The notes under the pieces: model-generated
What the model saw: the letters and a program-made list of their open reading frames with translations, nothing else
What the model was told of the DNA's origin: nothing
The model's database searches: none
Assembly (NCBI GenBank): GCA_037576215.1
Contig: JBANDB010000005.1
Coordinates: forward strand, 1,612,001 to 1,676,000
DNA: 64,000 nucleotides
Direction of reading: 5' to 3'
DNA from: Armillaria gallica
Lineage: Eukaryota > Basidiomycota > Agaricomycetes > Agaricales > Physalacriaceae
Translations under genes and position numbers: made by a program
Part shown: positions 47,192 through 59,907 of the stretch, piece after piece
Layout of the letters: the number at the start of each line of letters is the position of its first letter
Numbering within the stretch: the first letter of the stretch is position 1

Positions 47192-47679
47192 GAGTCTGTT
47201 CGGCTGTCAAAACCGGTTCTGGTAGTCGCCACAACCTGCTTAGTAAGATACTCAATATGGTAGCGTTGGGTGGGTACGTCACTCTAAGGCACAGGCCCTC
47301 AGAAAACTTTTACCCCGCTTCCGGCCATCGCCGACATAGCCCCGCCTCGTCCCGCACCGTCTACTCCATCACCTCGACGTTATTGTTCGCACTCTGGATA
47401 TGTTGAGTGTCAATAATTTTGTGTATACATTTTCTCTTTGGAAGACTGGACTTGAGAAGTTGAGACCGGACTTAGATACCACTTTTCTCACTGTCGAAAT
47501 CACTGTCCTCGTAGCAGAAGGCAATGACCTCAAGGGCGCGGAGTCAGTGTGCGGAGAAAATCAGTTTGATCAAAGTCTGATGGCCGGCATGATGACGGTA
47601 CCCTATGCTACCATATTGAGTATCTTACTAAGCAGGTTGTGGCGACTACCAGAACCGGTTTTGACAGCCGAACAGACTC
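47192..47679. mobile_element. Small non-autonomous element with perfect 73-bp terminal inverted repeats
   Basis: Bases 47192-47264 and 47607-47679 are exact reverse complements over all 73 positions. Each end begins GAGTCTGTTCGGCTGTC. The 342-base interior contains no transposase. The three bases TAC flank both ends, which may be a target-site duplication, although three matching bases can occur by chance. It fits a MITE-like DNA element 45 bases upstream of the predicted start of the F-box gene at 47725. Perfect arms mean either a recent insertion or ongoing conversion. Confidence 0.75.
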
Positions 47680-47724
47680 TACCTCACCTGCATTTGGCGT
47701 TTTGACTCGGTCACATTACTACAG

Positions 47725-49295
47725 ATGTCACTGAAGCCTCGTGCGTGCAATCGTAGTCCTGTACAGTATAGGCATCGTACTAAGCATGGGATTCCTTAAA
47801 AGTATCTTCATCTTACATCAAGGACTTGCTACGCTTTAATGATCCGCTACCGGAGGTCGAGGAGGCTGACTTACGTTAATTGGTTGATGATTCGCACTCT
47901 GCTCTAGTAGCCTTGGACCGTCAGATCATTGAAGCACGCCAAGCCCTCGACTCGCTCATTCAAAAACGACAAATTGCCCAATGTGACATCGAAGATGCCA
48001 AAAAACTTCTTCATCCCATGCGTTCAATTCCCGACGATGTCCTTGCCGAGATCTTCCAGCATTGCGTAACAAAAGCCTATGAATCGCACGATTCCCTTGA
48101 TCTTTGCAATGTTCCATGTACATTATCATATGTCTCCAGAAGGTGGCGAGATCTGTCTCTTTCACTTCCGCGATTGTGGACGAATGTCGTAGTCGACTTC
48201 CGAAAGTATGAAGCACTCAGCACGAGGACAATCGTGACGCGAATCGCACTCATTCTCGAAAGATCTATGAACATGGATCTACTTGTAGCATTGTGGTCGA
48301 AGAGAACCATATCTGATCATCCAGCTTTCCTGCTGCTAAAACTCAGTGCAAGGCGGTGGAGAAGCCTCGCTGTTTTTATACCGCATTTATGTCTTCAAGC
48401 ACTGTCTGGCACTTCCTTTATCCGCCTTGAAGAACTATTGGTCTCGAGACCAGATGGCGATGTCGCGCCGGTCGACACGTTCCAGACAGCACGTTCTCTT
48501 CGGTCGGTCGCCATGATCAGCGTTGAAACATCCGATTCTTTCCACCTCCCCTGGTCCACCATTGAAGCCTATGCCTGCTGCTCATTTGCGAGAGCTCATT
48601 GGGACTGCCTGAAGAAGCTCACAGCTCTGAAATTATTAGAGCTCCGGGGCCGGAGACAGATGGCCGTCTTTAATATATCAGAACTCCCTCGAACCACTCT
48701 TCCTACTGTCACATCCCTGCACGTTTCTGAAAAATATCATTTAGACGCCGGGACCACTGCCAAGCTCTTCCAAAGTAATTCCCTCGTCCTACCTTCGTTG
48801 TCCTCTTTGGATATTTGTTTTCAGCGCAACTGCACTCCCTCTTTTCCACCATCTCATCTTCTGAAATCTCTAACTTCACTCATAATCCGGAACGCCACGC
48901 ATCGCGTCGCTAACACTGGGCCAGTTCTCCAGTTTCTTGAAACCGTGTCACATATAGAGAGGTTGGTAATCGGTGGGCGATGTGGTAACGAGTTCTTCCA
49001 GGGCCTCACCGTGCAGCCAGGGAAGGATGCCATTTTACCGAATCTCCGTCTTCTTAAATTACAAGGGCATCGTCGACGTTTCCCTGATCCGGTCTTCCTT
49101 GATTTCCTTGAGTCACGATGTCGAAAGGATCATAACGTTGACGGGCTTGGGGCAGTCAACGAAGAACACCGCGATGCTAGCCAGTCTCGACCGGTGTTTC
49201 TCGAGATTGATCTATCTGAGGTGCAGCTTGTTCCGCAGTACATAAGTCGCCTGGATGACCTTCGTCAAAGGATGAGGATCATATATATTTGGTAG
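47725..49295 (+). pseudogene. F-box protein, subfamily C, with an in-frame stop near the N-terminus
   Basis: This gene has the usual layout of agaricomycete F-box proteins: an N-terminal stretch LLRFNDPLPEVEEADLR, a coiled coil (ALVALDRQIIEARQALDS), then the F-box (LHPMRSIPDDVLAEIFQHC, SYVSRRWRDLSLSLPRLW) and leucine-rich sequence to TAG at about 49295. A first exon MSLKP at 47725-47740 with a 44-base intron joins in frame. However, codon 47877-47879 is TAA between DLR and LVDDSH, where relatives would have a sense codon. Either the gene is dead, or translation starts at the internal ATG 48019 (MRSIPDDV), which keeps the F-box but loses the coiled coil. The small inverted-repeat element lies directly upstream. 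Confidence 0.7.
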
Positions 49296-49608
49296 TAGGA
49301 GAGCAGGTTTTGTGTTTCGTCGATACTTTTGTCTGCTATACATTTCTCCTCCTATCCTACCTATTGTCCTGTTGTCTCCGATAATCATGTTGTGCTCGGA
49401 ATGATCCCAGAAGCGACCTTTTCCGAGACTTCCATTCAGTTAAGATTCACGCATCGCTGCAGTGAGAACAAAATAAAGCACCGGAAGAAGCAAGGGAAAT
49501 GGGATCACATTGAAGCTATAGTTATAAAATAAAGACCAGAGTTATGAAATAAAAGTCTATAATATCAACTGCTCGAATAAAGAGCATTGCCGCAGCAGTC
49601 AGAACGTC
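49296..49608. other. Tail-to-tail intergenic region
   Basis: About 310 bases between the F-box stop and the laccase stop. No gene is seen. Confidence 0.5.
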
Positions 49609-52241
49609 TTAGAGATCTTCCACTGGCGTATCATCGTATATTGTGCAGAGTTGGTCCCATTGATCTAGGGTTCGGAAGTCAGGATGACGTCCGCTCGGAG
49701 GAAGAGACTGACATACCGGTTGGGTTAATAGTGGAGTTCCAGTCCTCTGCAGCTTCTGCGAAAACAACGGCGAGTCCGCTAGCAGAGGAGCCATTAGCAA
49801 ATTAATCAAGCAGCTCATTGAAATCACGCACGCTTCCAGGTGCCAATCAATGTGGCTACATCGAAACGGAACCAGTTAGCATATCTCCATTAAAAGCAGT
49901 AAAATGCGACCGACCAATGAAGGAACCATGGTCCAGGATTATCAGTCGTGAACCTAATCGTAACGTTGTCTCCTGCGTTACCAATGTTGACGACATCTCG
50001 TCTCACGGGATTCTCGTAGTTGTAGACGGTACTACCAGCACTTCGGATGACATCGAAGGTGTGCTAATCACGATAAATTCTTGAGAACGAGGGGAGAATA
50101 AGATTTGAACGAGAGCTTACACCGTGCAAATGAAACGGATGCTAGAGTTAATGAAATCAGATAGCATAACATATAAAGCATGACGAGATTTACCCCTCCA
50201 CCGACGACACCGCCCGGCATAGAAATTTCGATTGTAGAGTTCACGGGAAGCGGGTACACAGAGCCCTCGGGAAGGAGGTCATTAGCATCCCGCGCACCGC
50301 TCAAAATCTGCAAAAGAACTGGAGTTGTCGGAGGGATAAATTGTGCGCCATTGACCGTAAAGACTCCGGAGGTTGTCTGTATGCTCCTAAGCTAAAGAAG
50401 GCAAGAGATGACGCAAGAAAGGAAGACGCACGAAAGCCAAGGCCAGGTTAAGCGCGACGTCGACGCCTCCAGCTTCGGGGGATCCGGGCTATTGCACATT
50501 TAGATTATGGATGACGATGAATGCCCATTAACTTACGGCTCCAGGATTCTCGAGAGGCTTTCAGGGATGCTCATCAGTCTCAGCGGGAATTGGAGGTGAA
50601 GTTAGAGGCACGTACCACTAAGTCGGTCTCGTTCATTGGCAACACGCTAGTGAAAGATGCAGTGTCGGGTTCCACGCTATCGGCACCAGCGTATCGGAGG
50701 ATGGCAGAATTGATACCGCCTTCGAATCCTAGCGTACCAACACTTGGGTTGGCGCGGATCCCTTGAAGTGCAGATGTTAGAATGTTTCATCATGACGGGA
50801 CGAATTGACGTACAGTAGTTATCAATGTCTTGGTTCGCGTTCAACTGTTTTATACATCGGTGAGTATACTGGTCTCCCAAAAAAAGAATTAGAAACAGAC
50901 AACAAATGAATATCGTTGGCCTGAAGAGGGGGAGAACGAAGCCGTGTAAGCTGGCAGCTACGTGAAGGAAATGACACGGAGAACGAACCAGCGAAGATCT
51001 GGATTTCATCTACGGTGTACGGGACATGGTTTACACCGTCGACTTCGATAATTGTCCTGTGCATCACAGGTGAATAATGAACAAGTGAAGGAAAAAATGG
51101 GTACTTACATCAAGTGGCTCTCAATAGAGAAAGTGAATGCCGCGTCACAGCCAACGTTGATCATTCGAATGCGGTATCTGTATTGCACCCTTTAGAGAGA
51201 AACTGCAGACAGGCGTAAAACACCTACCGCGTTCCCTGCACGACGTTCACAGTTGCCAAATCATGGCTGAGGTCCTCGCTCCATCTAATCCGCCAGATTA
51301 ATACCCTCTTCCCAGTCCCAGATATGAAATCAACGTACCGGCCTACGCCATTAATGAGTGTCGCGTCCGGAGCACTATGAAAATCATTATTTGCGACGTC
51401 TGCCTGATACCAGCGAAAAATAGACTTACGGGAAGCCCAGTTGTTTAGCAGGTGTATGATACCAGTCCGACAAAGTCAAGATACTAGTACTGTCTGCGGC
51501 AGGGTCATGCCACAATACGAGCAAAAAGGCATGACAACGTACCATCATCGACATCATACAGGTCAGCATGTGGATCATCGGGGTCGTAGATGATGAAGGG
51601 CCCGCGAAGCCCATCACAGTATTGAGTAGCTAGAGGGATTATTATTAGAACGTGTAATAGAGCTGTTAGAAAATTCGTACACAGATGAGAGTGGTACCAG
51701 AATGTCCCTGCTTGGTCGGTGGAATCAAAGATGTACAGAAATGAATCTCCTTTCACGATAGGACACTGGTTGAGATGAGTACCAGCAGCGAGAGGTATTG
51801 ACGACTCCGGATTACCTGGTTCACAAATGCAGGTCCGTCAGCCCAGTTAGTCCCCTTCTGGAAGAGACCGTGCCAATGCTGGAGAAAGGCATTAAACGCG
51901 GAATTCATCAGCCAGAGAAAGAACGTACGATAGACGTGCTCTGCAAAATCGCATTGTTGTCGAGCTGGTTGACGACATTGATCTGGAAAATATCTCCCTG
52001 AACAGAGTATTAGTAAATTGCGCTGTGGATGGGCGGCTGTGAGGCTAACCTTGTTTCCAGTGATGAGCGCCCCATCTATCTGCGAATTCGCCAATGCACC
52101 GAGGCGTTCAAAACCATCGGGATTGACGTTTCCATTGGAGACAACGAGATCCCCTACAGGGCCAATAGTTCCTTGTCGCTGGCCGCGAGAACCAGCGAGA
52201 AGGAGAGCAATAGTGAGTAGAGAAGAGAAGGGAAAAGCCAT
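49609..52241 (-). CDS. Laccase (multicopper oxidase)
   Basis: A gene with more than ten short introns, starting [20 protein letters not shown] at 52241 and ending [11 protein letters not shown] at 49609. All four fungal laccase signatures are present after splicing: [19 protein letters not shown] (L1), [19 protein letters not shown] (L2, split by an intron), HPFHLHGH (L3, split) and [12 protein letters not shown] (L4, split). These provide the ten histidines and one cysteine that bind the T1, T2 and T3 coppers. Ten residues after the T1 cysteine is leucine, the axial position that marks class 2 laccases. The enzyme oxidises phenols while reducing oxygen to water and is secreted; roles include lignin and humus transformation, pigment and detoxification. 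No frameshift was found in the segments I followed. Direct repeats lie upstream. Confidence 0.9.
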
Positions 52242-52277
52242 TTCGACTTGAAAAATAAAGAGAGCCGTTTGTCTTCA

Positions 52278-52284
52278 CTTTATA
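52278..52284 (-). promoter_or_regulatory. TATA box of the laccase gene
   Basis: TATAAAG on the minus strand, about 37-43 bases upstream of the ATG at 52241. Confidence 0.5.
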
Positions 52285-52347
52285 CCTGTACTGAAATGTG
52301 TACGGGGGCCGACACTCGGATGAGTGCTTCCCACAGATTGTATTCAT

Positions 52348-52910
52348 TGTGATGTCCATGATGCTAGCGCCAGGCACATTCAGAAATCAGTTAGTAAACA
52401 TGAGAAAAATGGAGCTGTACTTCTCTAGGCCTCGATATCGGTAGTCGGGTAAATAGCCCTCACTGCCCAGTGGATTGCAATTAAGCGCCGGCGATCCAAG
52501 ATGGCTGTATGCCACATGGATTGGGGGTCATAGGGTAAATCAGAACGTCTCAGGTCATGGAAGGGGGTATCGCGACTTTGCTGTTTGCTCGGAACCTAGA
52601 CCGCCGCTTACTGTAGCTATAAGTCGTGGATATAAGGTTAGAGTGACGGACTTTACGGCAAACGTCCATTGATGAGAAATAACTATTGACCACATGGAAA
52701 CTGGTACGAGCCAATTCTGCCGGAGAACGCGCTAGGACGTGATGTCCATGAGGCTAGCGCTAGTGATCCGCCGGTATACATGACAAAAACCGGGCCCTGC
52801 TTCTCCGGACCTCCGTTTTGGTGCACAATATGACTCGCGTAAGAATGCCTCCATCGAAGTGCGAACAACCGTCAGACGAAATAACTATATAGCACATAGG
52901 AACGGTTCGC
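52348..52910 (-). repeat. Direct repeats upstream of the laccase gene
   Basis: TGATGTCCATGATGCTAGCG (near 52349) recurs with one change as TGATGTCCATGAGGCTAGCG near 52740, and both are followed by related sequence (CTTCTCTAGGCCTC near 52421; CTTCTCCGGACCTCC near 52800). A second pair, GAAATAACTAT followed by ACATGGAAAC or ACATAGGAAC, lies near 52676 and 52877. The repeat unit is about 120 bases, offset by about 390 and then about 200 bases. Confidence 0.5.
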
Positions 52911-55617
52911 GTTAGACTCTTCAGTGTTACGTGGTAATCTGAAAACGTACACAGCTATCAAAAATCACGTCCAAGACTTGAGCTTGCTATTTTACCGAGA
53001 CCTAGATTGCGCTTGGATTCGCATGCTTCGCGGTCGGAGTAAAATTCATCACCGGAGAAGTTCATTCAGTGTTCACAGAGCGTTCCCTGTTGATAATCAG
53101 AGTCAAATAGGTCTCGCAGATGTAGATGGCTGGCGCACTAATCTTGCCGGAATATCACTCTGGGGAACTAGGTTGATTCCCAACAATGAAAGGCACTATG
53201 CAATTTCTTTGTTCCCCTAATAAAAGTCAGATTCTAATGTCGAATGTTCTCCGTCGACTAGAGGTTGGAACGGCTTGTGAGCAGGGACAGTACTCGTACA
53301 TCCTGTCCGATATGGATGGACAATGATTGGTTCCTGTCAGTAAATCCATACGGGAAGTCATCTGCTACAAACGCGTCGAGTCAGTAACAGAATTTCGTTC
53401 AAGAATGTAAACGCTACCCGACGCGCTTGGCATTTTCGCTGACAAAAGACGGCCAAGTCTCTTATCAGGGCGCCAGTTCACATGTAGGCTTCTGCTCACC
53501 GACTGAAGTGCTCGGAACTTCGTGCGTCCGTCGCTTCAACGAATAATCATTAGGTAGAAGGTTTCAAAGACTTGTTGAAATGCTCCAAGGCCAAGAAAGG
53601 GGAACCGAGTGACTTAAATCTGAGCAACGGAATGTGTTTCAAAGTTGTAAGTCATTCAACAAAGTGTATATGACTCCTTGAAACGGAGAGAAAGACGCGG
53701 TTCAAAGGAGAACAGCCGTCCCCAAGGGACGTTGGGGGCTCTGTCTTGACCTGCACTGAAGCTGAACTCGGCATCAGGCGTCCGACAGTTCCGCATCGAT
53801 TAGGTTCAAAAGCGCTCAACCTAGACCTACCCAAAACAACGGAATGCCAAGCCGGAGGACCCACCTGGTTAAGCATAAAGGAGCAATGCTCTGAAGTGTG
53901 GGAAACAGCCACGCGGTTCCATTGAATACTATGGAGGGAGAACGCATTTGGAAGAATAGCAGGCTGTACCGGGTGACAGTTGGAAAACGACGCTGACCAG
54001 CCTGGCATCTGGACGTGAAGGAGGACACAATTGGACAACTCTATATAAACTAAAATGTGAGTAGGATGGCTGAGGTCACAAACATCCCGGCTCCTGGAGG
54101 AACAAGTGATAATGGCTGTTGGCAGTTGAGCGGAACGCGTTGTTTGTCTCTGTTTTTGATCGATTTAGGCGCGTTACTTACATAAGTCGAGGCGCCAGTT
54201 TTTGCCTCCAGGCCCCAATATATCAGTCGTTCAATAGTCTTTTTGCCTCAGGCCTGCCATGAACCATCTGTCTCATGCACCCGTTCTGCTTCGATGTAAA
54301 AGTATCACTAATAACGACGGAAATTTTGAATCCAACATGCACCACTCGAGAGGATGGAGGGAGGAGAATTTTCTTCTGATGAGCAGTCAAGACGGGGAAC
54401 TTGAACTTGAATTGCAGGATAATGGAGATTTCTGGCTCTTCCGTATGTCATCGCTTGTTTCTAAGCACATATGCAGGCGTCGAGGGCGACAATAAGACGG
54501 AGGAAAATCCCGTACACGTACACTATTACCAACTCTCAGGTTGTCAGCCGATGACTCATTTGAGTCAGTATCCCAAGGACAGTACGAAAATACCGTATTT
54601 GGGTTACACGGATGCCATCTTTCAATCCGGAAACCTTGTCTATCCACGGAGCTCCTCTATTCAATGCTGACGCCTTAGCACAGTGGTGTTTTCTTCGGCA
54701 GAAGGCGCGCACGAGATACAGGAATTCATTACGGGGATGAGTCTGATGACTCGCTAATGTCCCACGAAGATGGCATAAACAGATGGGAGGGTTCTGGCGA
54801 TTGAGACCTTACCAAGCATGTGTCGCTACCCCAAGGCGGCTCATATTTGCTCCCGCGATGGTTTACCAACATTCCTCGATCTACTCCACTGAAATGGAGT
54901 CCAGGGCACGCCGAAATCGACAGGCCTCGACTACCGGATGCGCGAATTTCCCGCTTCAACATTGTATCGTAAATGGCACGCCGTGTACTTCAGTCGTTTT
55001 CTTGGGTAAAGCTCAAATCAGTCACAGCATTCATCATCAATCTGAACTTCCGTGCTAATCTCCTGATGCTAATTCAATTTCGACTCGTAATCACGATGTA
55101 AGGATCTCCTTCACTTCACCTCGGCAACCTTGTTACGACGCCTATTAACAAATGCCGATTACCCTTTCGCTCACCCGAATACCCGGATTGCAAATCACCA
55201 CATGTGCCAACCTGACGCTTTCCGACTTGCTTTCCGGGTCCCTTAGGGCTACACTTTCTTGTGACGCGCCTACAGATAAAATTGATTGTCCCAGCTGCAT
55301 GTAGCACAACCCTTTTGTATACCGCAGCATGTTTCCGGTACCGCTAAGGAGAGGTTTTCACTTCTATAATGAACTGAAATTGTGGGCAGTGCTAAGTAGC
55401 GATACATATTCCCACACCTGCAGGCAAGGACGAGTATCACACCTCTCGTTCCAGGCGTCGATAGGCTGCCCCGTAATAATAGTATATTGTCGCTAACAAC
55501 AAGAATCCAACATGGATGCATAGCTCTTATAAAAACTCAACGTGCCATTTTCTTCTAAGTACACTCACGGTAACTGTCAAGGCTACCGATTTAACAGTAC
55601 CGGACGGTGTAAGCATA
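52911..55617. other. No gene recognised
   Basis: About 2.7 kb upstream of the laccase and downstream of the 7-TM gene. Open frames at 53652-54038 reversed, 54259-54670 and 54783-55058 have no known motif or consistent introns. Confidence 0.5.
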
Positions 55618-56876
55618 TCACAGCCTGTCTTCTGATCCACCTTCCACGTCCGATTCGTCTACGGCACCTTCACTCTGATCTTCGGAATGACGTCTGAAAC
55701 GAAGAGACGACGTCGATGCGATACTTCCGTTCCAAGATTCGTCGGGCCGTGCATGCCCTGCAGCGACTCGTCCGACAATAAGTGTCGGTGCGATTCCCTA
55801 CCGTCATGTATGAGAGCTGGGACGCTAAATGTTGAGAAGAGGGGACCTACCCGTGCGGAAGATGCTATGACATCAGCATACGGCCCTCCTGAGCTCTCCC
55901 GAGCGACAAGTACGGCATACACGAGCAGGGAAACGGAGTAGATCAGAGCAGACTCCACGACGATCTCAATGACACCTCTATACAAGCGAATGCCCATCCC
56001 TCCAGGGCCGTGGCTAACGGTGACGATACGGTATAGGATCAGCAGGGTGCAGAAGATAGTTGTGGCCATAAGGAAGGATATGTATAGAATATACCATATA
56101 GCATTTCCCCTGTAAGATGATTGCTCCTGTACGTCCACTGCATCATACAGTTCGTGTATGAGATGATATGTTTCGACGATCTTGATCGCTGCATCTTCTA
56201 TTAGTGCTGGATGAAGCAAATCCAGAATAGACTATACCTGTTCCTGTAAGAGTGCATACGACGGGTATGAGTACGATCAACCAACGTCGTCCCCAGACAG
56301 TCCAGCATCTCCAGATCTGAGAAGCTGTTAATCCTCGACAAGTACGAGTCGGGAATGGACGAACCAGGGATGTATCCGCAAGGAGAGTGCTGATCCCACC
56401 GGCAATGCTCACCGCCCACTGTGCCCTCGTGTACGGAGGCGTGGAGGTTACAAGTGCAAGAAACACAGTCCAGAAGTTCCACCCATTGCCTATGAAGATA
56501 TAGTGTCCCAAAGACCATAAAAACGCGACGGACAATGTATTCAGACCGTAAAGGCATAGAATGACAAAGACCATGGCGTAGCTAGCTACTCCGCGATTCA
56601 TGTCTTTGGCGGAGACTGCATCATCGTGTAAGTGACCAGTGGTGATATTTCAGTGGAGGCTCACTAACAAACAGACCACAATGCGATAGCGACGATTCCA
56701 GTATATATTCCTGTAAGTTCAAGATTTGAGTCAGTTCGGATCACGCTCGAAGCTGGAGAGACCGTACCGTTACAAAAAGCCCACAAAAGGATTTCGTTAA
56801 GAAAAATATTCGCGGCTTGGATCATCATCTGTATATCTGCCGAGGGAAGGTCCGGGACTTCTGTTATTTCCACCAT
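55618..56876 (-). CDS. Seven-TM integral membrane protein, agaricomycete family of unknown function
   Basis: A five- to six-exon gene. It starts MVEITEVPDLPSADIQMMI at 56876, chosen because helix 1 (ANIFLNEILLWAFCNGIYTG) follows at the distance usual in the family; an in-frame ATG lies 15 codons upstream. Later segments after splicing are SYAMVFVILCLYGLNTLSV, ISTLLADTSLIWRCWTVWG, WLIVLIPVVCTLTGT, IWYILYISFLMATTIFCTLL, VVESALIYSVSLLVYAVL, and the near-invariant family end GIAPTLIVGRVAAGHARPDE, then SWNGS. The cytosolic tail is acidic (SEGAVDESDVEGGSEDRL) and ends at TGA 55618-55620. These multi-copy proteins are probably in the plasma or an internal membrane; some are loosely likened to receptors, but no ligand or activity is established. 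Confidence 0.75.
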
Positions 56877-57049
56877 CTTGCTGAGAGTAGGTGTTAGCAA
56901 TTTGGTAGTGGTCATAGACATCAGAACATACTCCTTTAATATCTAAATAGTGCCGCATCCTGACACCATGAGAGGGCCATGCGCATGTCTTTTCCTAGAA
57001 AAGCAGTTGAGACGAGAATCGAGGTAAGAAGATTGAAATCATACCGTGT
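56877..57049. other. Upstream region of the 7-TM gene
   Basis: Short upstream interval with no gene. Confidence 0.3.
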
Positions 57050-57620
57050 ATTTGAATCGAAGCACTGATCAATGCACTGTCCTTGTGCAACCTGGTGTCA
57101 TACCTAACATGGAACGGCGCTTAAGTTATGAGCGGCGACGTTTGACTACCATTCAAAGCTACGATCTTGTTACAACTGTGCCACGTCCCATCACTCTGGT
57201 AAGATGATGAAGAAGACTCTTGAAAACTCGCCATGCATTGATTCTCCACATTGTCCGGGAAGCTAGGAAAGGGTTTTTGGGGTGGGATCTCCGAACTGAG
57301 ATCTGAGAGGCAGCCCAAGGAACATGTTACATGGCAGAATATGCGGACCTTAGATGCGAGGGATCCTGTAAATGAAGTTCAGTGATCGATCGACAAGTAC
57401 GCCATGTGAAGGAGGGATAAGTAATCAGGTCCGGTTGATCTGAGCTTCAAGAAAAATTCCATTTCACCGAGACGTCTATGTAGTAGTCATCGCTGCACAC
57501 AGGGCGACGGTTCCCTTGCGATGATGATCACGAGCGCTCTGAGAAGGCAAGACACGCCAACTTGAGAGGTACCGAGCGGTCAAGTGAAAGCAGGAAGGAT
57601 AGGTTGTGAATATTGTGATA
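57050..57620 (+). repeat. Upstream duplication, copy 1
   Basis: It shares GAATCGAAGCACTGATCA, GCACTGTCCTTGTGC, ACGTTTGACTA.CATTCAAAGCT and CTGAGAAGGCAAGAC with 58285-58690, in the same order and orientation. No coding frame is preserved in both copies. Confidence 0.55.
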
Positions 57621-58284
57621 GACTTGCATGCTCCACAATCAACGACCCGCGTCCAGATGGCCGACGCCTATGTTGCTGCTGGATGAATATTTATTTTATC
57701 AGACGGTAGGCGGTGAAAGGCAAAAATAAACGTACTGCATCCTAGTAGAGACAGGACGGGGATGAAAATCAATCAAAGAAGCGTGTTGTGCATCGAGTCC
57801 TCGCGCATCTACTAAGTAGTCCCAGCCCAAGCGCTGCAAGCATTGCTGTACATCATTGAGGATATTTGAGAAACGTGATAGGACCAAACCGAGAATGCAA
57901 CGATGCAACAGGGCGAGGTAAGGGTAAAGTTCCAACCATCGAAAAGAGTGGTACCGGCTTCCGGCCCGCCAATACTGGTTTCAAGACTCGTATCGTCCCC
58001 TCCGTGTTTCTTTCCTCCGTTTATCTGCTGTTCATTTATTCATTGTTTTTAACGGGATGCTTCCTTTATTTGATTTTAGGACAGGTGAAGTTCTATTACC
58101 AACTTGGTTAATCTTCTTGCTTGCGAGTCATAATCCCTCCTGCTATAGTGCTTGCCCTTGATTTGCATTGATCGTCGAATGGCCAGACGATACAATTCTT
58201 TCTTCATTCCAAAAGGGATACAAAAAACCAAATAAAATCACATCGAGGGAAAGACCGGTTGGGAATCCTGCGAAGATTGACATC
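57621..58284. other. No gene recognised
   Basis: Spacer between the two upstream duplicates. It contains a T-rich stretch near 58025-58075 and no gene. Confidence 0.4.
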
Positions 58285-58690
58285 ATTTGAATCGAAGCAC
58301 TGATCAGCGCACTGTCCTTGTGCGGCGCAGCGCCAGGGCATCTCTTACGGCAACGTTTGACTATCATTCAAAGCTGCGATCTTGTTGCGAGGAGATAGGC
58401 GCTTTGATACTTCGATCGCTGTTGGAGTGGGATCTGTAAATCTTCGTACGAGATTGAACTGAGATACAAGGAACATGACAGTCATGCGGATCGTAGGTGT
58501 GTAAATGAAAAGTGATCGGTCGAAGTAACCAGGTCCGGATTTGAGCTTCAAGGTATCATACTATGTTTCAGGAAAAACTCCAGTTATCACCAGGGTCATT
58601 GCCATAGTACAGGAAAATGGCATTACATGGCGATCACGAATGCTCTGAGAAGGCAAGACGTGACGTCAGCCGGTGGTGAAAGCACAAAGG
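58285..58690 (+). repeat. Upstream duplication, copy 2
   Basis: Second copy of the sequence at 57050-57620, about 1.2 kb further from the 7-TM gene, with small insertions and deletions between the shared blocks. Confidence 0.55.
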
Positions 58691-59907
58691 ACGGTCTTGG
58701 TACCAAATCGACGGGGCAGCGTTCCATCACCAAAGGTGATGAGAGGGAGGTGGTAAGTGTCGGAGTAAGGCGACAGTGAAGGAACATGACGATGATTTTC
58801 CAACATAAATTCTAGTCGCGAAACAGAACAGCATAATAAACGCAGGCACACGGAACAAGAGGCAGGAACCTATGACTCGTCACCAGGAACAACGCGTGAT
58901 GGTGACGGGAGGAAAAGCCGCTCGGGGTGGTGGAAGATCAAGGCGAATGATATCACAAGCAACTCGTCCCGAATTCGACCGGTGATGTTTGTATCGGCAC
59001 GCCATTCCACGCATGCTTGCCACAATTACTAGTCGCATGGAATGGGCTTGGCAACGACGACCGACTGGCTTGCTTGTTGCAGTTACCTGCTGCCGAGCCT
59101 CTGCTTGCACAATTTGTTCATAATGTATTTGAAATCTTCCGTAGTGTCCCGGTATATATACCGCCACTCAGTCTGTATACTGCTGTGTCCGGAGGAAACA
59201 TGTGAATGCGACGAGAGTATGTATGTATGTGTATATGTATGGTTGATGGATAGTAGGGCGTTTGAACCTGGAATGCATCGTCCCTTCTTGCTTTTCTTCG
59301 TGAGGTTCCCTTGGCCCTGTAACACTTTAAACCCGTGAGACGTCCTTGGTTCGCAACTGAGGGTATCACAACGGCATGGGGTGTTATAGTCTGTGACACG
59401 TTTAGTGGCGGCACAGAACCCCGGCGTTCCTTTATTGGGACCTTGTCCGGTTATCTATCTATCTATCTTGCGTCCTTCATTCAAGGAGAAGCGGAAGGTA
59501 ACAGCATGGATCGGGAAGGGAACTACGAAGCAGTATGAGGACTTTTTATTTCATAGCAAAAGGAAGCGCACCTTATCCATCACCGGCTTTCCAGCGCAAC
59601 CTTAACCGCTCGCTTCTTGGATTCGGTTTAAAGAACAAGTCATCAGGACGAAGCTGCTGCTCTTCCGTGCTGAAGCTTTGCTCGTTCAAGGGGACGATTT
59701 TCCTCAGAGGCTGCAGAGGATCGATCTTCTATCGTCGATGACAAGTGAGATGGATGGTGCCACTCTACTCTATTTGGAGGGACGACGTGTTCAAGGGTGG
59801 GAAACGTGCTAGCTAGACAACATGCACGGCTCGCGACCATCGAGCGGCCAGAGTGACTGATTCAACCGTGTCCTAGCTCCAGGACCCAAACACGCTCCTC
59901 AAGCGAT
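58691..59907. other. No gene recognised; two short microsatellites
   Basis: A GTAT-rich run lies at about 59218-59242 and a (CTAT)n run at about 59453-59470. The open frames here have no known motif. Confidence 0.5.

Noticed and set aside
54783..55058. 91-codon open frame on the plus strand
   Set aside because: No motif, no signal peptide, and no relation to neighbouring genes.
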